Source: Curvibacter sp. (GTDB lineage Bacteria > Pseudomonadota > Gammaproteobacteria > Burkholderiales > Burkholderiaceae_C). Taken from it: a DNA stretch of 64,000 bases. Below the pieces are notes generated by a model. That model saw only the letters and a list, made by a program, of their open reading frames with translations. It was not told the DNA's origin and searched no databases. Every line of letters begins with the position of its first letter. Position 1 is the stretch's first letter. A program made the position numbers and the translations under genes. This document shows, one piece after another, positions 1 through 7,800 of this stretch. The stretch is from positions 16,700 through 80,699 of the forward strand of contig JADCGR010000033.1 of the NCBI GenBank assembly GCA_020248905.1, given 5' to 3'.

Positions 1-394
1 AACGGACGAGGACCACGCGCGGCTCATCAAGCTGATCGAGGACCTGGATTTCGACAACTCCTTCAGCTTCATTTTCAGTCCGCGCCCCGGCACGCCAGCG
101 GCGAATCTGCACGACGACACACCGCACGAGGTGAAGCTCAAGCGCCTGCAGCAGGTACAGGCCCTGATCGACGGCAATATGCGACGCATCAGCGAAAGCC
201 GCGTGGGAACGGTGCAGCGTATCCTGGTGGAAGGACCCTCGCGGCGCGACCCGGGTGAGCTGATGGGCCGCACCGAATGCAACCGCGCAGTGAATTTTGA
301 GGGGCCAGCCCGCCTGATTGGGCAGATGGTGGATGTGAAGATCAGCCTGGCCTATCCGCACTCGCTTAGAGGCGAGGTGGTCATAGAAGGCTGA
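1..394 (+). CDS. miaB: tRNA-2-methylthio-N6-dimethylallyladenosine synthase, C-terminal part
   Basis: This is the 3' end of a gene that starts before the window; the frame is open from base 2 to a TGA at 394, about 130 residues. MiaB is a radical-SAM enzyme that methylthiolates i6A37 of tRNAs. The visible part holds the end of the radical-SAM barrel ([16 protein letters not shown]), the linker helix [12 protein letters not shown], and the C-terminal TRAM RNA-binding domain with its typical [11 protein letters not shown] segment. The catalytic CxxxCxxC cluster lies outside the window. Assignment rests on these family motifs; the related RimO is less likely because the [10 protein letters not shown] and GRTxxNRxVNF segments are MiaB-like. 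Confidence 0.92.
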   Translation, partial: TDEDHARLIKLIEDLDFDNSFSFIFSPRPGTPAANLHDDTPHEVKLKRLQQVQALIDGNMRRISESRVGTVQRILVEGPSRRDPGELMGRTECNRAVNFEGPARLIGQMVDVKISLAYPHSLRGEVVIEG

Positions 395-432
395 GATGGC
401 CATCGGGTCATGGCGAGCATGACTTAACGCAT

Positions 433-453
433 CGCAATTGCAATACAATTGCG
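433..453. promoter_or_regulatory. Palindromic operator over the toxin-antitoxin promoter
   Basis: A perfect 8-bp inverted repeat, CGCAATTG and CAATTGCG, is separated by 5 bp and ends two bases before the antitoxin ATG at 456. It contains TACAAT (444-449), a good -10 hexamer that would start transcription at or next to that ATG. Antitoxins of this kind usually repress their own operon, so I infer an autoregulatory operator. No convincing -35 hexamer is seen. Confidence 0.6.
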
Positions 454-455
454 AC

Positions 456-734
456 ATGAAAACTGCGACCCTGCCCCCCATCCGCGTCGAACCAGGCTTC
501 AGAGCAGAGCTTGAGGGCGTGCTGGAACAAGGCGAGTCACTTTCTGAATTCGTCGAAGGCGCAGTTCGCGCAACGGTTCAACGGCGCAAGACGCAAGCCG
601 AGTTCGTCCGCCGCGGCATAGTCGCCATTGAAGAAACTCAGCGAGATGGCAGTGGCGTTCCGGCACAGGTGGTGCTGGACAAACTGCAATCCAAGCTGGA
701 TGCAGCCAAGCGATCCCAAAAGCCACGCGGGTGA
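456..734 (+). CDS. Antitoxin, CopG/YlcI-YnfO-like
   Basis: A 92-residue protein if started at the ATG at 456; an in-frame TTG lies at 438, but it falls inside the palindromic operator, so the ATG is preferred. The N-terminal region (ATLPPIRVEPGFRAELE, then GESLSEFVEGAVRATVQRR) has the short beta strand plus two helices expected of a ribbon-helix-helix DNA-binding dimer, as in CopG/ParD-type antitoxins. The C-terminal half is charged and would wrap the toxin. The gene runs directly into a ParE-like toxin with overlapping stop and start codons, the normal antitoxin-first order. Function is inferred from this pairing and the fold pattern, not from a diagnostic catalytic motif. Confidence 0.7.
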   Translation: MKTATLPPIRVEPGFRAELEGVLEQGESLSEFVEGAVRATVQRRKTQAEFVRRGIVAIEETQRDGSGVPAQVVLDKLQSKLDAAKRSQKPRG

Positions 735-1051
735 TGACCTACAACGTCGAATTCAGCCCTGCAGCTGCCGACGATCTGGAGCGCCTGTTTGATTTCGCGC
801 TGCAACGCGAACTGAACAGCGCAACAGGCGATCTGGACGCCCCCGATAGAGCCCTCCAGGCCATCCGCACAGGCCTGGCTTTTCTGGCCGCCACCCCTCT
901 GGCCTGTCGCAAGGTCGGAACCAGCGCCTTTGTGCGCGAATTGGTCATTCCGTTTGGCAACACGGGCTATGTTGCCTTGTTTGAAGTAGTGAACAACAGC
1001 AGAGTCGTCATCGGCGCCATTCGCCATCAGCGCGAAGACGACTACCACTGA
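734..1051 (+). CDS. RelE/ParE-family toxin
   Basis: A protein of 105 residues from the ATG at 734 (106 from the GTG at 731). The sequence has the RelE/ParE outline: an opening strand YNVEFSPAAADDLERLFDF, a long helical pair, and C-terminal strands with RELVIPFGNTGYVALFEV followed by RVVIGAIRHQREDDY. The RELVIPFG..GYVALFE and IGAIRHQRE segments are typical of the ParE branch, which poisons DNA gyrase, rather than mRNA-cleaving RelE; that distinction is an inference. It is translationally coupled to the antitoxin (TGATG overlap). It faces ffh tail to tail. Confidence 0.75.
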   Translation: MTYNVEFSPAAADDLERLFDFALQRELNSATGDLDAPDRALQAIRTGLAFLAATPLACRKVGTSAFVRELVIPFGNTGYVALFEVVNNSRVVIGAIRHQREDDYH

Positions 1052-1148
1052 CGTGGCATCGCAGCCCGCGCGATGAGGTAGCAATAAACGGCTGAGCGGC
1101 GAGCTTGCACCCCACCTTCCCCCCAGCGGGCGTGAGGGCAACAAGGCT

Positions 1149-2510
1149 TCAAAAAGGGCGAGGCATGCCCTTCATGCCACCCAGGCGCTTCATGAGCTTC
1201 ATCATGCCGCCGCCCTTCATCTTTTTCATCATCTCCTGCATCTGCTCGAACTCCTTGAGCAGGCGGTTCACGTCCTGAACCTGCACGCCGGCGCCGGCGG
1301 CAATGCGGCGCTTGCGGGTGGCCTTGATGATGTCGGGCTTCTTGCGCTCGAGCCGGGTCATGCTGTTGATGATGCCTTCCTTGCGGCGCAGGTCACGCTC
1401 CACACGGTCGGTGTCGACCTGGCCGGCTTTGGCGGCCATCTGCGCGGGCAGCTTGTCCATGAGGCTGGCGAGCCCGCCCATCTGCTTCATCTGCTGCAGC
1501 TGGGCCAGGAAGTCGTTGAGATCAAAGCCCTCGCCGCTCTTGACCTTGGCGGCCAGTTTCTGAGCGGCCTCAACGTCGACATTGGCGGTGACCTGCTCGA
1601 CCAGGGCCACGATGTCGCCCATGCCCAGCACGCGGCCGGCATGACGCTGGGCGTCGAAGACTTCGAGGCCGTCGATCTTTTCGCTGGTGCCGGCGAACTT
1701 GATGGGCACGCCCGTGACGGCGCGCACCGAGAGCGCCGCGCCGCCGCGTGAATCACCATCGGTCTTGGTGAGGATGATGCCGGTCAGCGGCAGGGCTTCC
1801 TTGAAGGCGCGGGCGGTGTTGATCGCGTCCTGGCCCTGCATGGCGTCGACCACGAACAGCGTTTCCACCGGGTTGAGCACCGCGTGCAGCTCGCGGATTT
1901 CTTTCATTAACGCTTCGTCGATGGCCAAGCGGCCCGCGGTGTCGACCAGCAGCACGTCAAAGAAATGACGCTTGGCGTGATCAAGCGCAGCGCGGGCGAT
2001 GTCGGCCGGCTTCTGGTCTGGCGAGCTGGGGAACCACTCCGCGCCTGCCTGGGCGCTCACGGTCTTGAGCTGTTCGATGGCGGCCGGGCGATAGACGTCA
2101 CCTGAGACCGTCAGCACCTTTTTCTTGCGCTTCTCGATCAGGTGGCGCGCGAGCTTGGCGGTGGTGGTGGTCTTGCCCGCGCCCTGCAGGCCGGCCATAA
2201 GGATCACCGCCGGCGGCTGGGCAGCGAGATTGATGTCCGCCACGCCCTCGCCCATGGTGGCCGCGAGCTCGCGGTTGACGATGCCCACCAGCGCCTGGCC
2301 GGGCGTGAGCGAGCCCAGCACCTCCTGGCCCAGGGCTTTTTCCTTGACGCGGGCGACGAAGTCGCGCACCACGGGCAGGGCAACGTCGGCCTCCAGCAGC
2401 GCCATGCGCACCTCGCGCAGCATGTCCGACACATTGGACTCGGTGATGCGGGCCTGGCCGCGGATTTCCTTGACGAGGCGGCTGAGTTTGTCGGTAAGGG
2501 CGGAGGCCAT
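1149..2510 (-). CDS. ffh: Signal recognition particle protein Ffh
   Basis: A 453-residue GTPase that binds 4.5S RNA and the signal sequences of nascent membrane proteins, then docks with FtsY. Domains in order: N helical bundle (about 1-85), G domain with the P-loop GLQGAGKTTTTAKLA near 106, DTAGR, and TKTDGDSRGG, then the methionine-rich M domain ending in MQEMMKKMKGGGMMKLMKRLGG. I start at the ATG at 2510 (MASALTDKLSRL), where family similarity begins; the open frame extends 14 codons further upstream without a good ribosome site. It is divergent from the CcsA-like gene, with about 59 bp between the two starts. No ffs RNA gene was recognised nearby. Confidence 0.97.
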   Translation of the reverse strand: MASALTDKLSRLVKEIRGQARITESNVSDMLREVRMALLEADVALPVVRDFVARVKEKALGQEVLGSLTPGQALVGIVNRELAATMGEGVADINLAAQPPAVILMAGLQGAGKTTTTAKLARHLIEKRKKKVLTVSGDVYRPAAIEQLKTVSAQAGAEWFPSSPDQKPADIARAALDHAKRHFFDVLLVDTAGRLAIDEALMKEIRELHAVLNPVETLFVVDAMQGQDAINTARAFKEALPLTGIILTKTDGDSRGGAALSVRAVTGVPIKFAGTSEKIDGLEVFDAQRHAGRVLGMGDIVALVEQVTANVDVEAAQKLAAKVKSGEGFDLNDFLAQLQQMKQMGGLASLMDKLPAQMAAKAGQVDTDRVERDLRRKEGIINSMTRLERKKPDIIKATRKRRIAAGAGVQVQDVNRLLKEFEQMQEMMKKMKGGGMMKLMKRLGGMKGMPRPF

Positions 2511-2569
2511 GGCGGGGATGCTCTGCGATACGCTCCCGTAAGGAGCAGGCAAGAGGCTAAACTGTGATC

Positions 2570-3364
2570 ATGATTCTACCCAGCAGCCCCACCGCCCCTC
2601 TCGTGCTGGCCAGCCTGACGGCTGTGGCCTACGCGGTGCCAGCCGTGGCGCGCCTGCCCGTGGTGGCTTCGCGTGCGGCGGTGCTGCTTGCTTGGCTGCT
2701 GCATGGCCTGCTGCTGGGCTGGCTGCTGCTGGGGGAGCCGCCGCGTTTCGGTTTTGCGTCGGCCCTGTCGGTCACCGTGTGGCTGGTGGCGGCGGTCTAT
2801 GCCATCGAGACCCAGCTCTACCCGCAGCTGCAGGCGCGCTGGGCGCTTTCGGTCATGGGCGCGGGCGCCGTGCTGCTGGCCTGGTACTACCCGGGCCAGC
2901 CCCTGCACACCAGCGCTTCGGCCTGGCTGCCACTGCACTGGGCGCTGGGCATTGCATCCTACGGGCTGTTCACGGTGGCGGTCATGCATGCCATGCTGAT
3001 GCTGCGCGCGGAGGACCGCATCCGCCAGGCGGCCGAACCCGGCAGCGGTCTGCCCCTGCTCACGCTGGAACGCCTGACCTTCCGGTTTGTGAGCGCCGGC
3101 TTTGCGTTGCTCACGGCGACGCTGCTGGCAGGCCTGATGTTTGGCGAGCAGCTCTACGGCTCGGCCTGGACCTGGAGCCACAAGACCGTTTTCTCGGTGC
3201 TGTCCTGGGCGGTGTTTGCGGTGCTGCTGGCGGGCCGGGCACGATTTGGGTGGCGCGGCTGGCGGGCCGCGCGGCTGCTGTTCACTGGCGCGGGCCTGTT
3301 GCTGCTGGCGTATGTGGGCTCGCGCTTCGTGTTCGAGATCATCCTGGGACGTGCCAGCGCATGA
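2570..3364 (+). CDS. CcsA/YpjD-type inner-membrane protein, cytochrome c assembly family
   Basis: A 264-residue polytopic membrane protein with about eight hydrophobic segments. Conserved features of the CcsA/HemX-like family are visible: a histidine in LPLHWALGIASYGLF, and the C-terminal WTWSHKTVFSVLSWAVFA, whose His and aromatic residues contribute to haem handling in cytochrome c maturation proteins. The family copy beside ffh is often called YpjD and its exact role is not settled, so I do not give it a ccs symbol. The ATG at 2570 is chosen over a GTG at 2564. Its stop overlaps the next start (ATGA). Confidence 0.85.
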   Translation: MILPSSPTAPLVLASLTAVAYAVPAVARLPVVASRAAVLLAWLLHGLLLGWLLLGEPPRFGFASALSVTVWLVAAVYAIETQLYPQLQARWALSVMGAGAVLLAWYYPGQPLHTSASAWLPLHWALGIASYGLFTVAVMHAMLMLRAEDRIRQAAEPGSGLPLLTLERLTFRFVSAGFALLTATLLAGLMFGEQLYGSAWTWSHKTVFSVLSWAVFAVLLAGRARFGWRGWRAARLLFTGAGLLLLAYVGSRFVFEIILGRASA

Positions 3365-3588
3365 AGTTCCTGCTCCTACTGGCGGTGGTGCTGCTCGTTG
3401 CCTGGCTGTGGCGCTCGGGCCGCCGCAATGAGCCGCCCCAGCGGGCCGCCCAACCGCCCGCCAAGCCGGGACCACAAGAGATGGTGCGCTGCGCGCATTG
3501 CGGGGTGCACCTGCCGCACGGCGAAGCGCTGGTCGGGCGCATCGGTCTGTATTGCAGCGCCGAACACCGGCAGCTGGCGGAGCCCTGA
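3361..3588 (+). CDS. PP0621-family small membrane-anchored zinc-ribbon-like protein
   Basis: A 75-residue protein starting at ATG 3361 inside the last codon of the preceding gene. Residues 2-18 form a single hydrophobic segment (FLLLLAVVLLVAWLW), followed by a basic and proline-rich linker. The C-terminal part holds VRCAHCGVHLP and a later YCSAEH, giving three cysteines and histidines that could bind one zinc. This matches the small PP0621-like family often found before pilS in beta- and gammaproteobacteria. Function is unknown; its place in an unbroken run of coupled genes suggests co-transcription with pilS and pilR. Confidence 0.8.
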   Translation: MKFLLLLAVVLLVAWLWRSGRRNEPPQRAAQPPAKPGPQEMVRCAHCGVHLPHGEALVGRIGLYCSAEHRQLAEP

Positions 3589-3590
3589 GT

Positions 3591-5318
3591 TTGCGCGACG
3601 CCGAGCACTCCTGGTTCGGCCCTTCGTCGCTGGACGAGCGCCTGGAGGCGCCCGAGGAGCAGCGCGATTTCCAGCGCCTGTGGCAGGGCTTCATGACCGC
3701 GCGAGCCACGCTCGCGGCGGTGTTATTCCTGCTGCAAGGCGCGCTGTACCTGCTTGGCCAGACCGGTACGCCATGGCTGATGCTGCTGTGCGCCAGCCAT
3801 TTTGCGGCGACGCTGATGGTGCGTGTGGCGCCGCATCCGCGGCGCCTGGGCCAGAACTTTGACCGCTACTGGCTAGCCAGCATCGGCGTGGACGTGGTGG
3901 TTTTCACACTGCTGCAGCTGGTGCACGGCAGCAGCATCAACTACACGCCGCTCTATGCGCTGCCGGTGCTGCAGGCGGCGGTGCTGGGTTCCCTGACGCT
4001 GTCCATGGGAACGGCGGCAGGCATCACCCTGCTGCTGCTGGGGCTCAGCACCTGGAAGAGCCTGCTGGGCACGATGGACGCCACGCCCCTGTTCATCCAG
4101 GCGGCGCTGACCGGTGCTGGGAGCTTCGTGGTGGCGTTCTTGGCGCACCAGCTCGCGGCGCGGCTGGCGACGGAGCAGCAGCGTTCACGCCGCAGCCAGC
4201 ACGCCATGCGTATCCAGCAGCAGGTCAATGACCTGGTGATCGACGCGCTGACGGACGGCATCCTCGTGGTGGATGTGCGTGGCACGGTGCGCGCTGCCAA
4301 TCCGGCCGCGCGCCAGCTGCTGCAAAGCGACGAGCGACCATTGGCGGACACGCCCTTCGGCCTGGCCGACGAGCCGGGCTGGCAGTCACTGGCGGCGCTG
4401 GCCTTCCAGGTGTTTTCCGGGCGTGGCGATGCACGCCACGCCGATGTCGTGATCGAACACTTGGGCCAGGGCAGCCGAAGATTGCGGGTGCGCACCCGCA
4501 TGACCAATGCGCTTCTAGGCGAAAGCGAGATCCTGTGCGTGATGTTTCTACAGGACCTGCGCGAGATGGAGGCGCGGCTGCGCACCGAGAAGCTCGCCAG
4601 CATGGGACGCATGTCCGCCGCAGTAGCGCACGAGATCCGCAACCCGCTGGCGGCCATCTCCCAGGCCAACGCCCTGCTGGAGGAAGAGATACGCGACCCG
4701 CAGCAGTTGCGACTGATCCAGATGGTGCGCCAGAACGCCCAGCGCCTGGACCGCATCGTGGACGATGTGCTCAACATCTCGCGCGCAGGCAGGCTGGCCG
4801 CGCGCTTCGAGCCACGCGTGCTTGAACTCAGGCAGAGCGTGGAGCGCATCGTGCAGGACTGGGCGCAGCAGGCGGGCGGGGCCGGGCGGCTGGAAGTGCA
4901 GCCAGGCACGGCGGCGCTGCCGGTGTACTTCGACCCGGAGCACCTGCGGCGGGTGCTGGTCAATCTGCTGGACAACGCCCGTCGCTACGCCAGCGCAAGG
5001 GCTGGCGCCATCCAGGTCCATGTGCGCGCCGATGCCAGCGGCCATGCGCTGCTGGCCGTCTGGAGCGACAGCGCGCCCATGGAGCCGGCCGTCGAGCAGC
5101 ACCTGTTCGAGCCTTTCTTCTCTTCCGAGAGCCGCTCCAGCGGACTGGGGTTGTATATTTGCCGGGAACTCTGCGAAGGGCATGGCGCCGCGATTGGCTA
5201 CCACCGGGCCCGCCGCATCGCTCACGACACCCTGATGAACGGCAACGAATTTTTCATCGCCCTGCGCCGCGCGGCGGCCATCCCGGCGGCAGCGGAACGC
5301 AGCGCATCCACGCCATGA
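3591..5318 (+). CDS. pilS: Two-component sensor histidine kinase PilS
   Basis: A 575-residue membrane kinase that, with PilR, controls sigma-54-dependent type IV pilin transcription. About six hydrophobic segments (residues 40-190) precede a PAS-like region (QVNDLVIDALTDGILVVD...), the dimerisation/phosphoacceptor motif AAVAHEIRNPLAAISQANALL, the N box NLLDNARRYA and the G2 box SGLGLYICRELCEGHGA. The long frame extends into the previous gene, but similarity starts at RDAEHSWFGPSS, so the TTG at 3591, two bases after the previous stop and behind GGCGGA, is the best start; the first internal ATG at 3693 would remove conserved residues. It overlaps pilR by ATGA. Confidence 0.92.
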   Translation: MRDAEHSWFGPSSLDERLEAPEEQRDFQRLWQGFMTARATLAAVLFLLQGALYLLGQTGTPWLMLLCASHFAATLMVRVAPHPRRLGQNFDRYWLASIGVDVVVFTLLQLVHGSSINYTPLYALPVLQAAVLGSLTLSMGTAAGITLLLLGLSTWKSLLGTMDATPLFIQAALTGAGSFVVAFLAHQLAARLATEQQRSRRSQHAMRIQQQVNDLVIDALTDGILVVDVRGTVRAANPAARQLLQSDERPLADTPFGLADEPGWQSLAALAFQVFSGRGDARHADVVIEHLGQGSRRLRVRTRMTNALLGESEILCVMFLQDLREMEARLRTEKLASMGRMSAAVAHEIRNPLAAISQANALLEEEIRDPQQLRLIQMVRQNAQRLDRIVDDVLNISRAGRLAARFEPRVLELRQSVERIVQDWAQQAGGAGRLEVQPGTAALPVYFDPEHLRRVLVNLLDNARRYASARAGAIQVHVRADASGHALLAVWSDSAPMEPAVEQHLFEPFFSSESRSSGLGLYICRELCEGHGAAIGYHRARRIAHDTLMNGNEFFIALRRAAAIPAAAERSASTP

Positions 5319-6829
5319 CCACCACCGGCTCCGCCGTGCATCCCAGCATTCTGGTCGTTGACGACGAGCCCGACCTGCGCACCCTGTACGAGCTAACCCT
5401 GCTGCGCGAAGGCTACCGCGTGGATGTCGCCGAGACCGTGAGCGGCGCCTGGCAGCAGCTCCAGCAGCGCCGCTACGAGGTGCTGATCACGGACATGCGG
5501 CTGCCCGACGGCCTGGGGATTGATCTCATCGAGCGCCTGCGGACGCAGCAGCGCCCCGAGCGCAGCGTGGTGATCACCGCCTACGGCTCGGCCGAGAATG
5601 CGGTGGAGTCGCTCAAGGTCGGGGCCTTCGACTACCTGAGCAAGCCGGTCGACCTGAAGCAGTTCCGCCAGGTCATCGCCTCGGCGGTGCAGGATGCGCT
5701 GGCCACCCCCATCCGGCCTGGCGCCATGGTGGCTACCTCTGCGGCGGCCCGGCCGGCAAACAGCCCCGCAGGTTCCGCAGCCGAGGCCAGCCTGCAGCGA
5801 CTGGTGGGCAGCTCGCCAGCCATCCGCCAGGTGCGCGAGCGCATCGCCAAGGTGGCGCGCAGTATGGCGCCGGTGCTGATCCACGGCGAATCGGGCACCG
5901 GAAAGGAGCTGACCGCGCAGGCCCTGCACGCCAATAGCCATCGCGCCAGCGGGCCGCTGGTGGCCGTGAACTGCAGCGCCATACCAGAGAGCCTGCTGGA
6001 GGCCGAGTTCTTCGGCGTGCGCAAGGGCGCCTACACCGGCGCGAACGCGGACCGCGAGGGTTACTTCCAGGCCGCGCGCGGCGGCACACTGTTTCTGGAC
6101 GAGATCGGTGACCTGCCGTTCTCCATGCAATCCAAGCTCCTGCGGGCCATCCAGGAGCGCTACGTGCGGCCGGTGGGCGGCACGCTTGAGGAAGCGGTCG
6201 ACGTGCGTATTGTGAGCGCCACCCACCGCAACCTGGCACGGGAGGTACTGGAGGGCCGATTCCGCCAAGATCTGTTTTACCGGATCAACGTGATCAAGAT
6301 CCGCATCCCGCCGCTGCGCGAACGGCGCGAGGATCTGCCCGCCCTGTGCGAGGCCTTGCTCAACCGCATCGCACAAGAATCGGGGCTGCCGGTGCCGCGA
6401 CTTACCGACGCCGCGCTGGCCGAGCTGGTCAGGCGTCCGCTCAACGGCAATGTGCGCGAGCTAGAAAATCTTTTGCACCGCGCGGTGGCGCTGAGCGAGG
6501 ACGGCGAGGACGGCGATCTCAGCGTGGACAACATGGACACGACGCCGGCCACCCTGGACCCGCTGGATCCCGAAATCACCCCGACGTGGCCCGGCGCCTT
6601 GCCAGCGGCCTCGATGGGCACCGCACTGGATGCTGCAAGTGACCTGCCTGCGGACCTTCCGGGGCACCTGGACCGCCAGGAGCGCGAGATCCTCTTGAAG
6701 GCGCTGCAGGAGACCGGCTTTAACCGCACGGCAGCCGCTGCCAAGCTCGGTCTCAGCCTGCGCCAGATCCGCTACCGCATTGCGCGCCTGGGCATCGACA
6801 TGCCGCAAGGTAACGACCCCTCGGCATGA
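5315..6829 (+). CDS. pilR: Sigma-54-dependent response regulator PilR
   Basis: A 504-residue NtrC-class activator. The receiver domain starts SILVVDDEPDLRTLYE and has the phosphoacceptor aspartate in LITDMRLPDG. The AAA+ domain carries GESGTGKE (Walker A), GAYTGA (the loop contacting sigma-54, usually GAFTGA), GGTLFLDEIGDLP (Walker B) and an arginine-finger region. The C-terminal Fis-type helix-turn-helix reads NRTAAAAKLGLSLRQIRYRI. The ATG at 5315 overlaps the pilS stop; an upstream in-frame ATG lies inside pilS and is rejected. A linker rich in Ala and Pro joins receiver and AAA+ domains. Its target pilin gene is not in the window. Confidence 0.95.
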   Translation: MTTTGSAVHPSILVVDDEPDLRTLYELTLLREGYRVDVAETVSGAWQQLQQRRYEVLITDMRLPDGLGIDLIERLRTQQRPERSVVITAYGSAENAVESLKVGAFDYLSKPVDLKQFRQVIASAVQDALATPIRPGAMVATSAAARPANSPAGSAAEASLQRLVGSSPAIRQVRERIAKVARSMAPVLIHGESGTGKELTAQALHANSHRASGPLVAVNCSAIPESLLEAEFFGVRKGAYTGANADREGYFQAARGGTLFLDEIGDLPFSMQSKLLRAIQERYVRPVGGTLEEAVDVRIVSATHRNLAREVLEGRFRQDLFYRINVIKIRIPPLRERREDLPALCEALLNRIAQESGLPVPRLTDAALAELVRRPLNGNVRELENLLHRAVALSEDGEDGDLSVDNMDTTPATLDPLDPEITPTWPGALPAASMGTALDAASDLPADLPGHLDRQEREILLKALQETGFNRTAAAAKLGLSLRQIRYRIARLGIDMPQGNDPSA

Positions 6830-7422
6830 GCCTGCAAGCCGCGCGCGCGAACGATCCGCTTTGGGACGGCGGCTGGTACCGCTATGCGCGCCGACTGGAT
6901 TCACCCAACTTCGGACCGCGGCCCGTGGGCGCGCAAGTCGACCTGGTCGTGGTCCACTCCATCAGCCTACCGCCGGGGCAGTATGGTGGAGACAGGGTGC
7001 AGCAGCTTTTTACGAACACGCTGGACTGGGACGCCCACCCGTACATCAAGGGCATTGAGGGGACGCAGGTGTCCTCGCACTTTTACGTGCGGCGCCACGG
7101 CGAGCTCTGGCAGTTCGTGAGCTGCGATGACCGCGCCTGGCATGCGGGTGCCTCCCGCTACCGCGGACGGGAGAACTGCAACGACGACTCCGTGGGCATC
7201 GAGCTCGAAGGTCTAGAAGGCAGCGAGTTCGAGCCCGCCCAGTACGAGACCCTGATCAGCCTGTGCGCGGCACTGGCGCAGCGCTACCCGGTGCAGTACA
7301 TCGCGGGGCACGAGCATATCGCGCCCGGGCGCAAGTCGGATCCGGGTCCGGGTTTCCTCTGGGCGGCGGTGCGACAGGGGCTGGGCTGGCCGAATCGGTG
7401 TTTTCCCGAGCCAACGACCTGA
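6826..7422 (+). CDS. ampD: 1,6-anhydro-N-acetylmuramyl-L-alanine amidase AmpD
   Basis: A 198-residue cytoplasmic zinc amidase of the amidase_2 (PGRP-like) fold that cleaves the stem peptide from anhydro-muropeptides during wall recycling. Visible family motifs: LVVVHSISLPPGQYGG with the first zinc histidine, SSHFYVRRHGELWQFV, RAWHAGAS, NDDSVGIELEG, and AGHEHIAPGRKSDPGPGF with the second zinc histidine and the aspartate of the metal site. No signal peptide, as expected for AmpD rather than AmiD. It is coupled to pilR by an ATGA overlap. By clearing inducer muropeptides it would influence any AmpR/beta-lactamase system, none of which is in this window. Confidence 0.93.
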   Translation: MSLQAARANDPLWDGGWYRYARRLDSPNFGPRPVGAQVDLVVVHSISLPPGQYGGDRVQQLFTNTLDWDAHPYIKGIEGTQVSSHFYVRRHGELWQFVSCDDRAWHAGASRYRGRENCNDDSVGIELEGLEGSEFEPAQYETLISLCAALAQRYPVQYIAGHEHIAPGRKSDPGPGFLWAAVRQGLGWPNRCFPEPTT

Positions 7423-7660
7423 GCGTTGCTGGCGGCGCGCAGTGCATGCCTCTCACGGGTCCAAGCCCTGGTCGCGCAAACGCACGCACGCATGCGCCCT
7501 GCCGACACAAATGACGCGCCAGACCGCATGGCGCCGTGCTGTTGCATGGGGGATGCGCGCTGCGCAAGGGCTGGCGCGGCACGCTCCTGACGCCGCAATA
7601 TTGCAGCAAGCCCGATGCATTTTTTTGTTCGCGCGTCCACAGGGCCGTGTCGGCAACGCT
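7423..7660. other. Gene-free stretch between ampD and the nrdA promoter
   Basis: I see no coding signal here. It holds short GC-rich palindromes, a GCAATATTGC palindrome at 7595-7604 and a run of seven T at 7620-7626 that is not preceded by a clean GC stem. It probably combines the ampD 3' end with upstream nrdA regulatory DNA; a DnaA or other regulator site could be present, but I could not recognise one. Confidence 0.4.
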
Positions 7661-7708
7661 ACACTACAGGTAGTGTCTTGTATTCAATAGATACCCCATA
7701 TATAGTGG
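7661..7708 (+). promoter_or_regulatory. nrdA promoter bracketed by two NrdR-type boxes
   Basis: Two 16-bp dyads, ACACTACAGGTAGTGT (7661-7676) and ACCCCATATATAGTGG (7693-7708), have centres 32 bp apart, about three helical turns, which is the standard NrdR arrangement. Between and within them lies a promoter: TTGTAT (7678-7683), 17 bp, TATAGT (7701-7706), the second box covering the -10. NrdR represses ribonucleotide reductase genes when dATP is high. The second box fits the NrdR consensus better than the first. Transcription would start near 7713, giving a leader of about 88 nt. Confidence 0.78.
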
Positions 7709-7800
7709 TTTATGCTCGCCGCCACGGCTCTGCCGCACAGCGCCCGCGAGGGGAACCTGTACCCGTTACCAACGAACGATTTGCTAAAGAAGAGGAAAAA

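Noticed and set aside
2576..3709. 377-codon minus-strand frame opposite the CcsA-like gene
   Set aside because: Shadow of a membrane protein gene; composition is Arg/Gln/Pro-rich and without motifs.
7615..7800. 62-codon upstream extension of nrdA
   Set aside because: It crosses the NrdR boxes and promoter; the ATG at 7801 has a clear ribosome site and the family start.
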